Assembly: GCA_013339895.1 (NCBI GenBank)
Contig: JABACO010000003.1
Location: 4,375,509 to 4,439,508 of the forward strand
Source of the DNA: Ephydatia muelleri
Lineage: Eukaryota > Porifera > Demospongiae > Spongillida > Spongillidae
Direction: 5' to 3'
DNA: 64,000 nt
Within the stretch, counting starts at the first letter, position 1. The number at the start of each line of letters is the position of its first letter. The translations under genes and the position numbers were made by a program. Positions 12,800-24,687 of the stretch are shown in pieces. Below the pieces are notes generated by a model. The model searched no databases. It was given only the letters and a program-made list of their open reading frames with translations, and was not told the DNA's origin.

Positions 12800-13307
12800 T
12801 TTTACCACAGGAAAATCTCCTGCTGAGCTGTTCTTGAGGCGGAACCCAGTCTCCCTTGGATTTCGTTTTCCCATCTATGGAACAGCATGTGACTCATAAC
12901 AAAGAAATACAGAATCATGACATGCACATAAGGCTGTGCTCATTTCAGGTGGGTGAAGAAGTGTATGCCTTAATCACAGAAGAGCGCCAAATTGGATACC
13001 TGGAAAAGTCACTGCAGTGCTGGATCCATTGACCGACATTATAAGGTTTGATGATGGCATGGAAACCCGTTACCATGTTGACCATGTCAAAGCACGGATT
13101 CAGGAGGGAGAAAGGGAGTCTGAAAAATTTCGGCAGCCAGAATTGGACTCTTTCCCAGCCATTGTAACAACTTCCGACAGACAAGCTTCTCTAATAGCAG
13201 ATGTTGAGCAGGGTGTTTAGTAGAAGCTGCTCCTCCAGTGGCAGGTCTTGAAGCTATCCCCCTTCTGCCCCGACGCTCTGCACATACTCACCATCCTCCT
13301 GATCATT

Positions 13308-13515
13308 ATGGCTTGACCCCCTGAGCGTTATGGCTTGACCCCCTGAGTGTTATGGCTTGACCCCCTGAGCGTTATGGCTTGACCCCCTGAGTGTTATGGC
13401 TTGACCCCCTGAGTGTTATGGCTTGACCCCCTGAGCGTTATGGCTTGACCCCCTGAGTGTTATGGCTTGACCCCCTGAGCGTTATAGCTTGACCCCCTGA
13501 GTGTTATGGCATGAG
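13308..13515. repeat. 22-bp minisatellite inside gypsy element C, copy 1
   Basis: About nine tandem copies of GAGYGTTATGGCTTGACCCC plus CT. The unit alternates between GAGCG and GAGTG forms, suggesting spread of a two-unit block. The orthologous tract in copy 2 (31360-31440) has only about four units, so it behaves as a length-variable tract. Confidence 0.9.
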
Positions 13516-14529
13516 AGGAGGAGTGTACTAATTGTATTGCATAATTAACAGTCGGCTGCTGGGCTACACAACAGAACGTTTGAGATCAACATGCACATTA
13601 GACAGACTCTATTTTAAATACTGGCTTTGGAAGGATACGGAAGTTGGAAAACTGGAGTTGTATATATAGCTGTACTTTTGAGGCTCTACCCCTCTCTCAC
13701 TGTCTCCTGGACACAGTTGCTCGTGTATTGTGTTGCATAAATAGTGCGTGTGTAGCTGTCATGTGCTTATTACAAGTTGATATATATTACACAGGACAAG
13801 ACAGAGAATATGTAGCATGCCATAGAAATATATATTATAGTTAATTATAAATTCAGTTCTCAGTTGTGCTACAATGGAATAAGCAATTGTAACTGTGTAA
13901 GAATGGCTTTGTAGAATGCAATACTGTATCAGAAAATGAGAAAACTTGAAAAAATGTGTTTCAATTTCTTGACAAGTTTTGCCGAAATTTTTTGCAGGGA
14001 TATGGCAAAATGCATGTATACTAAGCTGCTATATTAGAACAGGGTGATGAAACAAAAAGTACACATCAGCACGAGGATGTTTTAAGAACAATAAGTGTCA
14101 TGATTGATAAATGTACACTAAACATGTTTTCAGCTACACGTTTAGTTTGGTATGTATACACTTGGGTGGGGGGGGGGGGGGATGTACCTGCATACAGCCA
14201 TGAACTCATGGAAGGTGTACCTCATCCATATACATTCAAGGGTACATGCAGTCATTCAGAAAGGTGTGCATGTGGAGACATGGAAGATGATGACAGACAC
14301 ATGCCCCAAAGGTACACACGGGTCCAGTGGTCTGTTCAGAGTCCATGGAAGACAAAGCCTAGCACATTATAAACGATTCAAAAATATTGTCAGCAATTCT
14401 TTATTTATACCTGTGTACCGGCGTGCTAATGGCGTTGCACAACAATTGCCTCACTAATTAATAATCGAATTATTATTGGAGTCATGGTATTTGCATGAGT
14501 ATGTATGAGGTAGAGTTGATATGATGTTG

Positions 14530-14742
14530 GGAGGTACGAACGAGTCACTCAGCTTCAAGTGCCCGTTCACTTTGTGCGTTGGGAACTCGACTATGACAAG
14601 GGGGAGGTAGGCCTAGTTTGTGAACTATTTTCTGGTTTTTGTACATGGAGTCAGCTCCTCACGGAGCTTTTCTTCCATCCTGGAGCTCAGCTCAAGCGTG
14701 ACTACCTGCTGAATTAAGCATATCAATAAGCGGAAGAAAAGA
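14530..14742 (+). rRNA. Nuclear 28S rDNA 5' end fragment with probable ITS2 lead-in, copy 1
   Basis: Positions 14696-14742 match the near-universal start of eukaryotic 28S rRNA: GACTACCTGCTGAATTAAGC then ATATCAATAAGCGGAAGAAA. The 150 bp before it are not ankyrin-unit sequence and may be the end of ITS2. The match stops after about 47 bp, so this is a dead insert, not an rRNA gene. There are small differences from the usual CCCGCTGAA...GCGGAGGAAA. Confidence 0.75.
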
Positions 14743-15021
14743 TATATATGGTTTGGTATGTAGAGTTGTGCCTCTGGGAGATGGAGTTACTGTTAATGGA
14801 GCGACAGCATAATTTCAATCTTCACCACAAGATTTTTGGGTCCTTCCTTACCTTGTGCTAGAATAGAAACATCAGACTTGTACATATACCAATATTAACC
14901 CACATTCACTACTTTGGTATGTATTTCTCTCAAATTACATTGGCATTGTAGTCCTAGTCATGGTATTAATACATGCATGGAGTATACACAATTCAATCTC
15001 ATACTTGCAAAGCAAGCTTAC

Positions 15022-15126
15022 CTTATCCTTTTCATCAACCTTGGGTCCAGCCGTAAGAAGAGCATTAACCACTTCAGCATTTCCACTCCTACAAGTAGCT
15101 GCATGATGAAGTGGTGTTTCCCCCCT
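15022..15126 (-). CDS. Ankyrin-repeat exon E8 with two extra residues
   Basis: 105 bp, phase 0-0, 35 residues: [18 protein letters not shown] then VVNALLTAGPKVDEKDK. Compared with its siblings it has a 6-bp insertion giving Thr-Cys after HHAA, in the loop between the two helices, plus Lys-to-Thr and Ser-to-Pro changes in the second half. The insertion keeps the frame. Confidence 0.8.
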
Positions 15127-16926
15127 CTGTTGAGTAACAATTAGGTTAACAGAATGAATGTACATGTTCCTGCATACAGACATGAACTCATGGAAAGTTG
15201 TACCACATCTATGAAGGGTATATGCAGTCATTTTGAAAGGGGGTGGGGACATGGAACATACATGTAGATATGCATAATGATGGCAGACAAATGACCCAAA
15301 GGTTCAGTGATGTGTTCAGAATCCACAGAGGACATAGCGCATAGCATTGTACTAGAACAATATTGGGCAGTGATTCTTTATTGTATCAGGTATTGTTTTT
15401 GTGCTAATGGCATTGCACATTGTTGGCTCACTATAATTAGTAATCTAACCATAATTGGAGTCATGAGATATGCATGAGTATGCATGAGGTGGAGTAGATA
15501 TGATGTTGGGAGGTACCACATACGTGCATCTGTATATGTACATGCATATATGAATACTGCAAACATGTTACTAATTAACATGAGTGATTCAAGTGATACC
15601 CTCCAAGAAACTAGGCAAGACTTGGTAAGAACTTGGAACATTATTCCTAATTTTTTGTTTTTTAATACTTAGTATTTTACCCTACAAAGCGATTCCTACG
15701 CAGTTACATTTGCACATTCCGTTCTAGCACTGAATTGATAAATAGCTATACGTTTCTATGGTAAGTGGCAACTTCCCTCTGCTGTCATGGATAATGTTTA
15801 CAAGGGCAAACTAATCGTTTTTTCTGGACAAACGAGAGAAGTTGGCACTAATTAATAATCTAACCATAATTGGAGTCATGGGATATGCATGAGTGTATGC
15901 ATGAAGTGGTGTAGATATGATGTTGGGAGGTACCACATACATGCATCTGTATGTACCAGTATTTATGAATACTCTAAACATGTTACTTATTAACATGAGT
16001 GATTCAAATGATACCCTATAAAAAAAACTAGAGAAGACTTGGTAAGAGTTTGGAAAACATGTTTTTCAAGTTTCCCAATTGATTTTTGTAAAACTTAGAA
16101 ATTTACTCTACAATACCATTTTTATGCAGCTACATTTGCACATTCCGTTCTAGCACAATTGAGCGCTGAATTGATAGTTAGCTATTCATTTTGCAAATTT
16201 AGCGGATTGATCAGCTTATTGTCAAATGTGGCCAGACGTGAGAAAACCAGTTAGGAACTTGAACGTCTGCTGGTCTAGAATGGTCTTTAGAACAACGCCA
16301 CTTCCTTTCTCACTATAGGGGAGGGGGGGGGGGGGGGGGGGTAGGGGGGTAGGGGGTAGGGGGGAGGGGGTAGGGACATGGAAGTTATACAGTCATAATG
16401 ATGGCAGATAAATGCTCTAAAGGCACACACGGGTCCAGACATCTGTTCAGGATCCACGTAGGACTAAGCAAATAGCATTACAATACACAAATATTAGCAG
16501 TGATTCTTAATTTCTAGATGTGTACCGGGTGTTGTTTTGTGTTAATGGCATTGCACAACAAATGCTTCACTAATTAATAATCTAACCATTATTGGAGTCA
16601 TGGTATATGCAAGAGTATGCATGAGGTAAAGCCTCTTCTTCTATGAATTGCAAATTTAGTGGATTGATCACCATAAAGTCAAATGACTAATTAGGAACTA
16701 GAAGGTCTGCTGGTCTAAATTGGTCATTAGGAATAATGCCACTTCCTTCCTCTACTAGTGGGGAAAGGCATGCCTTACAGCAGAAGTCAGTAATGTAGTC
16801 TCTGAGCTGTTATGTCTGGTTATTGTTACTTCTTTCTTGTCTTAAATTACATTGGCATTGTAGTCCTCAACATGCACATGCATGGAGTGTACACAATTAA
16901 ATCTCTTACTTTCACAGCATGCTTAC

Positions 16927-17025
16927 TTCATTCTTTTCATCAACCTTGGATCCAGCCGTTAGAAGAGCATTAACCACTTCAGTATTTCCACTCCTAGCTG
17001 CATGATGAAGTGGTGTTTCCCCACT
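16927..17025 (-). CDS. Ankyrin-repeat exon E9
   Basis: 99 bp, phase 0-0. It reads [16 protein letters not shown] then [17 protein letters not shown]. It shares the LLTAG variant with E8. Confidence 0.85.
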
Positions 17026-17349
17026 CTGTTGAGTAACAATTAGGTTAACAAAATGAATGTATATGTGTCTGCATACAGCCATGAACTCAAGGAAAGTTGT
17101 ACCACAGCCATTTATATTCAAGGATAGATAGTCATTTTGAAATAGGAATGGGGACATGGAATATAGAGATTCATAATGATGGCAGACAAAATGCCCCAAA
17201 GGTGCCAGTGATCTATTCAGGATTCAAGGAGGACTAAGCACATACCATTTCACTAAACAACAATACACAAATATTAGCAGTGATACTTATTTTCTAGATG
17301 TGAACCAGGTGTTTTATTGTGGTAATGGCATTGCACAACAAATGCCTCA

Positions 17350-18404
17350 GGTCAGAGCCAAACAAAAAAAACGGACACCGGCGTACACCACCAAGATACA
17401 TCCAACTGTTCAACACCTACCAACACTGCAGTGTACCAGCAGACTATCCTAGAAGCATTAACAGACAAGCACAGCTGCAAGGAGTACCACTACAACCTGA
17501 CACCATCCGATTGGGACACTGAAACGGAGTACATGTAACTATTTCAATTATTGTAAACGTTCCAATTATTATCCAGACCGGAAACTTCTACTTAAACCCA
17601 AAATGCGCTCTTTTTGGCATTTTCCATCACCTGAAGAAGGGACTGACCATGTGCCTCACGAAACCGGTTGGGATTCGTGGAAAAAACCTTGAGTGACCGA
17701 GAGAGAATGTCTACTGTACCTATGGACACTGCTGAAGAAAACGTCGTATGTATAAATATTCTGTGGTTTCGTTTCGATTGAATGTACCTAACAGCCGACG
17801 AAAGACCATGCTACATTTATGTACATATATAAAAAGAATGATCTAAACCTCTGTTACCGAAAAAAGAATAGCGTTGAGTTGTCGGACAGTAAAGGCTACA
17901 CCACGTGGCAGTCACACCTCCATGGCTTCGACATACAAATAAGACCTACAATGTAAATAGATCCGATGGTTTTCGCCACGAATCCAAGAACACCCCAGTG
18001 TTCTTATCAGCAAAAATACAGCCAGAAACATGGCTTGTCAAACTATACAAATTTGCGACATACACCTGCCCGAAGCCTGTATGGAACCTAGCGAATATAC
18101 TTACTGCAGACAAACAATACAAACGTGTGACCACATGGACAGACCTAACGAAGGTAGATAAAAATGATAAAAGTACACAGACAACAAAAAGCACAAATAA
18201 ACTAACTATGACTGAATGCCACAGAACCAATGCTGAGTCTGACAGAAAAACTGATATGCTCCTTTCCTCCCAGCTTCTAGTCTATGATGAGGGTCCAACA
18301 GAAGATAGACCTGGGCAGACACCCAACAAACGTGTGGCGGACTCGGAGGGTCTCTCCTATGAATCGGAGAGCATGAGGATGGTCCAGCTGTTGGGCCATT
18401 TATG
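17350..18404 (+). repeat. Repeat B, copy 2 (long form with open frame)
   Basis: 1,055 bp in the same unit position as the other copies, returning to the unit at CACTAATTAATAG. The right half holds an open frame of up to 169 codons (17905-18414) that contains KIQPETWLVKLYKFATYTCP, NLANILTADKQYKRVTTWTD and RVADSEGLSYESESMRM. I do not recognise this protein. No terminal inverted repeats or LTRs were seen. Confidence 0.6.
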
Positions 18405-18776
18405 CACTAATTAATAGTCTAACAATAATTGGAGTCATAGTATTTGCATGAGTATGTGAGGCAAAGCTGCTTCTTCTATAAATTGCAATTTAGCGAATTA
18501 ATCCGTTTAATGTCAAATGTGGCTGGATGTGAGAGGGACCAGTTAGGCACTAGAATGTCTGCTGGTCTAAATTGGTCTTTAGGAAGATGCCACTTCCTTT
18601 CTCTACAAAAGGGGAAAGGCATGCCTTACAGCAGAAGTCAGCAATGTAGTTCGTGAGCTAGTTGTGTCTGGTTATTGTTATCTCTTTCTTGTCTTAAATT
18701 ACATTGGCATTGTAGTCCTCAACATGCACATGCATGGAGTGTACACAATTCAACCTTGCTTTCCAAGCATGCTTAC

Positions 18777-18875
18777 CTCATCCTTTTCATCAACCTTGGA
18801 TCCAGCCTTAAGAAGAGCATTAACCACTTCAGTATTTCCACTCCTAACTGCACGATGAAGTGGTGTCTCCCCACT
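18777..18875 (-). CDS. Ankyrin-repeat exon E10
   Basis: 99 bp, phase 0-0. It reads SGETPLHRAVRSGNTE then [22 protein letters not shown] in place of LHHAA links it to the expanded exon E11, 766 bp to the right. Confidence 0.85.
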
Positions 18876-19542
18876 CTGTTGAGTAACAATTAGATTAACA
18901 AAATGAAGCCTGCATACATCCATGAACTCATGGAAGGTGTTCCACATCCATTTATATTCAAGGATAGAATAGATAGAGCCATTTTGAAATACATGGAATA
19001 TACAGATTCATAATGATGGCAGACAAATGCCCCAAAGGCGCCAGTGATCTGTTCAGGATTCAAGGAGGACTAAGCACATACCATTTAACTAAACAACAAT
19101 ACACAAATATTAGCAGTGATTCTTAATTTCTAGATGTGAACCAGGTGTTTTATTGTGGTAATGGCATTGCACATCAAATGCCTCACTAATTAATAATCTA
19201 ACCATTATGGGACTCATGGTATTTGCATGAGTATGCATGAGGTAAAGCCTCTTCTTCTATAAATTGCGGCTTCATCAGTTTAATGTCAAATGTGAGAGAG
19301 ACCAAATAGGCACTAGAATGTCTGCTGGTCTAGATTGGTCTTTAGGAAGAATGCCACTTCCTTTCTCTATGAGAGGGGAAAGGCATGCTTTACAGCAGAA
19401 GTCAGCAATGTAGTCTCTGAGCTGGTTGTGTCTGGTTATTGTTATCTCTTTCTTGTCTTAAATTACATTGGCATTGTAGTCCTCAATATGCACATGCATG
19501 GAGTGTACACAATTCAATCTCATACTTTCCAAGCATGCTTAC

Positions 19543-19713
19543 CTCATCCTTTTCATCAACTCTGGATCCAGCCTTAAGAAGAGCATTAACCATCCCAGCA
19601 TCTCTACTCCTAACTGCACAATGACTCCTAACTGCACAATGACTCCTAACTGCACAATGACTCCTAACTGCACGATGAATCCTAACTGCACGAGGAAGTA
19701 GTGTCACCCCCCA
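19543..19713 (-). CDS. Ankyrin-repeat exon E11, expanded by an in-frame 18-bp tandem repeat
   Basis: 171 bp, phase 0-0, 57 residues. It starts WGVTLLPRAV and ends [16 protein letters not shown]. Between the two helices a six-residue block of the type AVRSHC is tandemly repeated, adding four 18-bp copies (72 bp) to the standard 99 bp. On the plus strand the repeat reads ACTCCTAACTGCACAATG. The repeat is in frame, with no stop, and both splice sites are intact. Structurally it would push out a long loop or break the ankyrin fold at this repeat (inference). Confidence 0.75.
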
Positions 19714-20023
19714 CTGTTGAGTAACAATTAGGTTAAAAAAATGAAGCCTGCATACAACCATGAACTCATGGAAGGTGTTCCACATCCATTTATATTCAAG
19801 GATAGAATAGATAGAGCCATTTTGAAATACATGGAATAAACAGATTCATAATGATGGCAGACAAATGCCCCAAAGGCGCCAGTGATCTATTCAGGATTCA
19901 AGGAGGACTAAGCACATACCATTTCACTAAACAACAATACACAAATATGACCAGTGATTCTTAATTTCTAGATGTGAACCAGGTGTTTTATTGTGGTAAT
20001 GGCATTGCACAACAAATGCCTCA

Positions 20024-21056
20024 GGTCAGTGCCAAACTAAAAAAAGGACACCGCGTACACCACCAAGATACATCCAACCGTTCAACACCTACCAACACTG
20101 AGCAGACTATCCTAGAAGCATTAACAGACAAGCACAGCTGCAAGGAGTACCACTACAACCTGACACCATCCGATTGGGACACTGAAACAGAGTACATGTA
20201 ACTGTTCCAATTATTGTAAACGTTCCAATTATTATCCAGACCGGAAACTACTACTTAAACTCAAAATGCGCTCTTTTTTGCCATTTTCCATCACCTGAAG
20301 AAGGGACTGACCTTGCGCCTCACGAAACCGGTTGTGATTCGTGGAAAAAACCTTGAGTGACCAAGAAAGAATGTCTACTGTACCTATGGACACAGACGTC
20401 GTATGTATAAATATTCTGTGCATGGTTTTGTTTCTATTGAATGTACCTAACAGCCGACGAAAGACCATACTATTTTAATGTACATGTATAAAAAGAATGA
20501 CCTAAACCTCTGTTACCGAAAAAAGAATAGCATTGAGTTGTCAGATAGTAAAGACTACACCACGTGGCAGTCACACCTCCATGGCTTTGACATACAAATA
20601 AGATCTAAACGGATCCGATGGTTTCCGCCACGAATCCGAGAACACCCCAGTGTTCTTATCAGCAAAAATACAGCCAGAAACAAGGCTTGTCAAACAATAC
20701 AAATTCGCCACATACACCTGCCCGAAGCCTATATGGAACCTAGCGAATATACTTACTGCAGACAAACAATACAAACGTGTGACCACATGGACAGACCTAA
20801 CGAAGGTAGATAATAATGATAAAAGTACACAGACAACAAAATGCACAAATAAACTAACTATGTCTGAATGCCACAGAACCTATGCTGAGACTGACAGAAA
20901 AACTGATATGCTCCTTTCCTCCCAGCTTCTAGACGATGATGAGGGTCCAACAGAATATAGACCTGGGCAGACACCCAACAAACGTGTGGCGGACTCGGAG
21001 GGTCTCTCCTATGAATCGGAGAGCATGAGGATGGTCCAGCTGCTGGGCCATTTATG
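20024..21056 (+). repeat. Repeat B, copy 3 (long form with open frame)
   Basis: 1,033 bp, the same limits as copy 2. The matching frame is open from 20650 to 21066 and aligns residue by residue with copy 2 (for example KIQPETRLVKQYKFATYTCP). The copies sit in neighbouring duplicated units, so open frames in both reflect shared ancestry at least in part. Confidence 0.6.
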
Positions 21057-21423
21057 CACTAATTAATAATCTAACAATAATTGGAGTCATGGTATTTGCA
21101 TGAGGCAAAGCAGCTTCTTCTATAAATTGTAATTTAGTGAATTGATCAGTTTAATGTCAAATGTGGCTGGATATGAGAGGGACCAGTTAGGCACTAGAAT
21201 GTCTGCTGGTCTAGATTGGTCTTAAGGAATAATGCCACTTCCTGTCTCTACTAGTGGGGAAAGGCATGCCTTACAGCTAGAGTCAGCAATCTAGTCTCTG
21301 AGTTGGTTATGTCTGGTTATTGTTATCTTTTTCTTGTCTTAAATTACATTGGCATTGTAGTCCTCAACATGCACATGCATGGAGTGTACACAATTCAATC
21401 TCATACTTTCAAATCATGCTTAC

Positions 21424-21522
21424 CCCATCCTTCTCATCAACCTTGGATCCAGCCTTAAGAAGAGCATTAACCACTTCAGTATTTCCACTCTCAGTTGCAT
21501 GATGAAGTGGTGTTTCCCCCGT
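21424..21522 (-). CDS. Ankyrin-repeat exon E12
   Basis: 99 bp, phase 0-0. It reads [16 protein letters not shown] then [17 protein letters not shown], with Thr for Ala at the end of the first helix signature. It begins a run of three units with an exact 661-bp period (E12-E14). Confidence 0.85.
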
Positions 21523-22084
21523 CTGTTGAGTAACAATTAGGTAACAAAATGAATGTACATGTACCTGCATACAACCATGATTCAAGGTAGACTAACCACA
21601 TAACATTTCACTAAATAACAATACACAAATATGACCAGTGATTCTTAATTTCTAGATGTGAACCATTTATTTTATTGTGGTATAATGGCATTGCACAACA
21701 AATGCCTCACTAATTTATATTCTAACCATTATTGGAGTCATGGTATTTGCAAGAGTATGCATGAGGTAAAGCTGCTTCTTCTATAAATTGTAATTTAGCA
21801 GATTGATCAGTTTGATGTCAAATGTGGCTGGATATGAGAGGGACCAGTTAGGCACTAGAATGTCTGCTGGTCTAGATTGGTCTTTAGGAAGAATGCCACT
21901 TCCTGTCTCTACTAGTGGGGGAAGGCATGCCTTACAGCTACAGTCAGCAATCTAGTCTCTGAGTTGGTTATGTCTGGTTATTGTTATCTTTTTCTTGTCT
22001 TAAATTACATTGGCATTGTAGTCCTCAACATGCACATGCATGGAGTGTACACAATTCAATCTCATACTTTCAAATCATGCTTAC

Positions 22085-22183
22085 CCCATCCTTCTCATCA
22101 ACCTTGGATCCAGCCTTAAGAAGAGCATTAACCACTTCAGAATTTCCACTCCATGCTGCATGATGAAGTGGTGTTTCCCCCGT
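22085..22183 (-). CDS. Ankyrin-repeat exon E13
   Basis: 99 bp, phase 0-0. It reads [16 protein letters not shown] then [17 protein letters not shown]. The surrounding 661-bp unit is almost identical to that of E12, so the duplication is recent. Confidence 0.85.
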
Positions 22184-22745
22184 CTGTTGAGTAACAATTA
22201 GGTAAAAAAATGAATGTACATGTACCTGCATACAACCATGATTCAAGGTAGACTAACCACATAACATTTCACTAAATAACAATACACAAATATGACCAGT
22301 GATTCTTAATTTCTAGATGTGAACCATTTATTTTATTGTGGTATAATGGCATTGCACAACAAATGCCTCACTAATTTATATTCTAACCATTATTGGAGTC
22401 ATGGTATTTGCAAGAGTATGCATGAGGTAAAGCTGCTTCTTCTATAAATTGTAATTTAGCAGATTGATCAGTTTGATGTCAAATGTGGCTGGACGTGAGA
22501 GGGACCAGTTAGGCACTAGAATGTCTGCTGGTCTAGATTGGTCTTTAGGAAAAATTCCACTTCATTTCTCTATGAGAGGGAAAAGGCATGCCTTACAGCA
22601 GAAGTCAGTAATGTAGTCTCTGAGCTGGTTGTGTCTGGTTATTGTTATCTTTTTCTTGTCTTAAATTACATTGGCTTTGTAGTCCTCAACATGCACATGC
22701 ATGGAGTGTACACAATGCAATCTCATACTTTCAAAGCATGCTTAC

Positions 22746-22844
22746 CTCATCCTTTTCATCAACCTTGGATCCAGCCTTAAGAAGAACAATAACCACTTCA
22801 GTATTTCTACTCCTAGCTGCATGATGAAGTGGTGTCTCCCCCCT
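22746..22844 (-). CDS. Ankyrin-repeat exon E14
   Basis: 99 bp, phase 0-0. It reads [16 protein letters not shown] then [17 protein letters not shown]. Asn-Ala in the second helix is Ile-Val here. It has the short acceptor CCTAACAG, as in E7. Confidence 0.8.
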
Positions 22845-23158
22845 CTGTTAGGTTTACAAAATGAATATACATGTACATGCATACAGCCATGAACTCATGG
22901 AAGGTGTACCACATCCATTTATATTCAAGGATAGATAGAGTCATTTAGAAATAGGAATGGGGACATGGACTATACAGATTCATAATGATGGCAGACAAAA
23001 TGCCCCAAAGGCGCCAGTGATCTATTCAGGATTCAAGGAGGACTAAGCACATACCATTTCACTAAACAACAATACACAAATATGACCAGTGATTCTTAAT
23101 TTCTAGATGTGAACCAGGTATTTTATTGTGGTAATGGCATTGCACAACAAATGCCTCA

Positions 23159-23685
23159 GGTCAGTGCCAAACTAAAAAAACGGACACCGCGTACACCACC
23201 AAGATACATCCAACCGTTCAACACCTACCAACACTGAGCAGACTATCCTAGAAGCATTAACAGACAAGCACAGCTGCAAGGAGTATCGCTACAACCTGAC
23301 ACCATCCGATTGGGACACTGAAACGGAGTAACTATTCCAATTCTTGTAAACGTTCCAATTATCCAGACCGGAAACTACACTTAAACCCGAAATGCGCTCT
23401 CTTTTTTCCATTTCACATCACGACTGACCTTGTGCCTCACGAAACCGGTTGTGATTCGTGGAAGAACCTTGAGTGACCGAGAAAGAATGTCTACTGTACC
23501 TATGGACACTGACGTCGTATGTATAAATATTCTGTGCATGGTTTTGTTTCTATTGAATGTACTTAACAGCCGACGAAAGACCATACTATTTTAATGTACA
23601 TGTATAAAAAGAATGACCTAAACCTCTGTTACCAAAAAAAGAATAGCGTTGAGTTGTCGGACAGTAAAGACTACACCACGTGGCA
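23159..23685 (+). repeat. Repeat B, copy 4 (short form)
   Basis: Same structure and same right junction as copy 1, at CCACGTGGCA followed by TCCATGGATATTC, so copies 1 and 4 descend from one rearranged unit. The CACAGTG-ended element follows 50 bp later. Confidence 0.6.
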
Positions 23686-24118
23686 TCCATGGATATTCAA
23701 AGGTAGATGCAGTCATTTTGAAAGGGGGTGGGGACCACAGTGCAAAAAGTTAGATATACGATACGGTATATTTTTGGTTATATTTGAGAATACGCCAAAA
23801 TATATGCTGAGTACTATATTTGAAATATAAGACGGCGTATATTCAAGAATCCGCAAGTGTTAAATTCGTCACTGTTTATATAGGCACAATTAAGTGTACA
23901 AAATATACCCCCGTAAGTATATTTATATCATACCACCGTGTATATTCAAGTTTCACATATTCTGTGTGTATATTTTTCTGCGAGTTATCAATTCCTGTAT
24001 AAGCGTTCATAAGCATCTAATTACTAAGGAGCTGGCGCTTGCCTTTAGTACTTAGCATGCGACAGTCAGTACAAACCGAACTTGACACGCTCAATGCCGA
24101 AGTCGGAATTCGTTACTG

Positions 24119-24432
24119 ATGGACATCTGCCTGTGTGTATATGTGTGTGTGGACATCTGTCTGTGTGGGACATCTGTCTGTGTGGGACATCTGTCTGTGT
24201 GTTTGTGTGTGTCTGTGCATATGCGTGTGTGTGGACATCTGTCTGTGTATACGTGTGTGTGGACATCTGTCTGTATGCGTGTGTGTGGACATCTGTCTGT
24301 ATGCGTGTGTGTGGACATCGATCTGTCATGTGTGTACGTGCGACTGTGCATGTGTCCGTCTGTGTGTTGTGTGTTTATGCGTGTGCGTGGACATGTGTGT
24401 CCGCGAGCGTGTGGACATGTACGTGCAAGTGT
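24119..24432. repeat. TG-rich satellite with a GGACATCTGTCTGTGTG core
   Basis: About a dozen imperfect units mixing GGACATCTGTCTG with TGTGTGTATG runs. It is open in several frames on both strands because of its composition, not because it is coding. Confidence 0.85.
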
Positions 24433-24687
24433 GTGTCATTACAATTTTGAAATGTTAATGTGTACCATTTTTATTCTTACCATTATTGTTCGATTTGAAA
24501 TGGATACACAGTACATAATGATATGGAAAGTATGGTATAGAGGTTGTGCAATAGCGTCATTAATCGTCATCAATAAATAGCAACCTTTGCTAAGCGCCAT
24601 TTTGAGTGTCAAAAGCACACACGTGTCTATCCGTAATAGAGTGATTGGAGGTTCCTGACTAACCGTTTGAGCCATTTCGTGTGATTA

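Larger units (their letters stand above)
11680..13791 (+). mobile_element. Broken Ty3/gypsy element C, copy 1
   Basis: Parts in order: reverse transcriptase/RNase H junction (VYFDPSKK near 11790), RNase H to linker (about 11840-12180), integrase zinc-binding region (about 12180-12370, CEACQV), integrase core (about 12400-12760, HVDFYG and YHPTTNGLAE), integrase C-terminal region (about 12940-13220), a 22-bp minisatellite, then a 3' LTR at 13524-13791 starting TGTACTAATT and ending ATATTACA. The purine-rich GAGAGGAGGAG precedes the LTR. No 5' LTR is seen and the left limit is uncertain. It is a fossil with multiple breaks and resembles the K02A2.6-like gypsy group. Confidence 0.75.

Noticed and set aside
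14696-14742. Functional 28S rRNA gene
   Set aside because: Only about 47 bp of 28S are present and the sequence returns to array intron.
17630-17690. Possible hammerhead ribozyme in repeat B (CTGAAGA ... GAAAC)
   Set aside because: The core bases are partly present, but the segment between them does not form a stem II adjoining both cores, and no stem I/III pairing was found.
23736-23765. RAG/Transib recombination signal
   Set aside because: The heptamer matches but there is no nonamer at 12 or 23 bp spacing, and the target duplication is 3 bp instead of 5.
24082-24580. Long overlapping frames on both strands over the TG-rich satellite
   Set aside because: Low-complexity repeat with no stop by composition; nothing protein-like.
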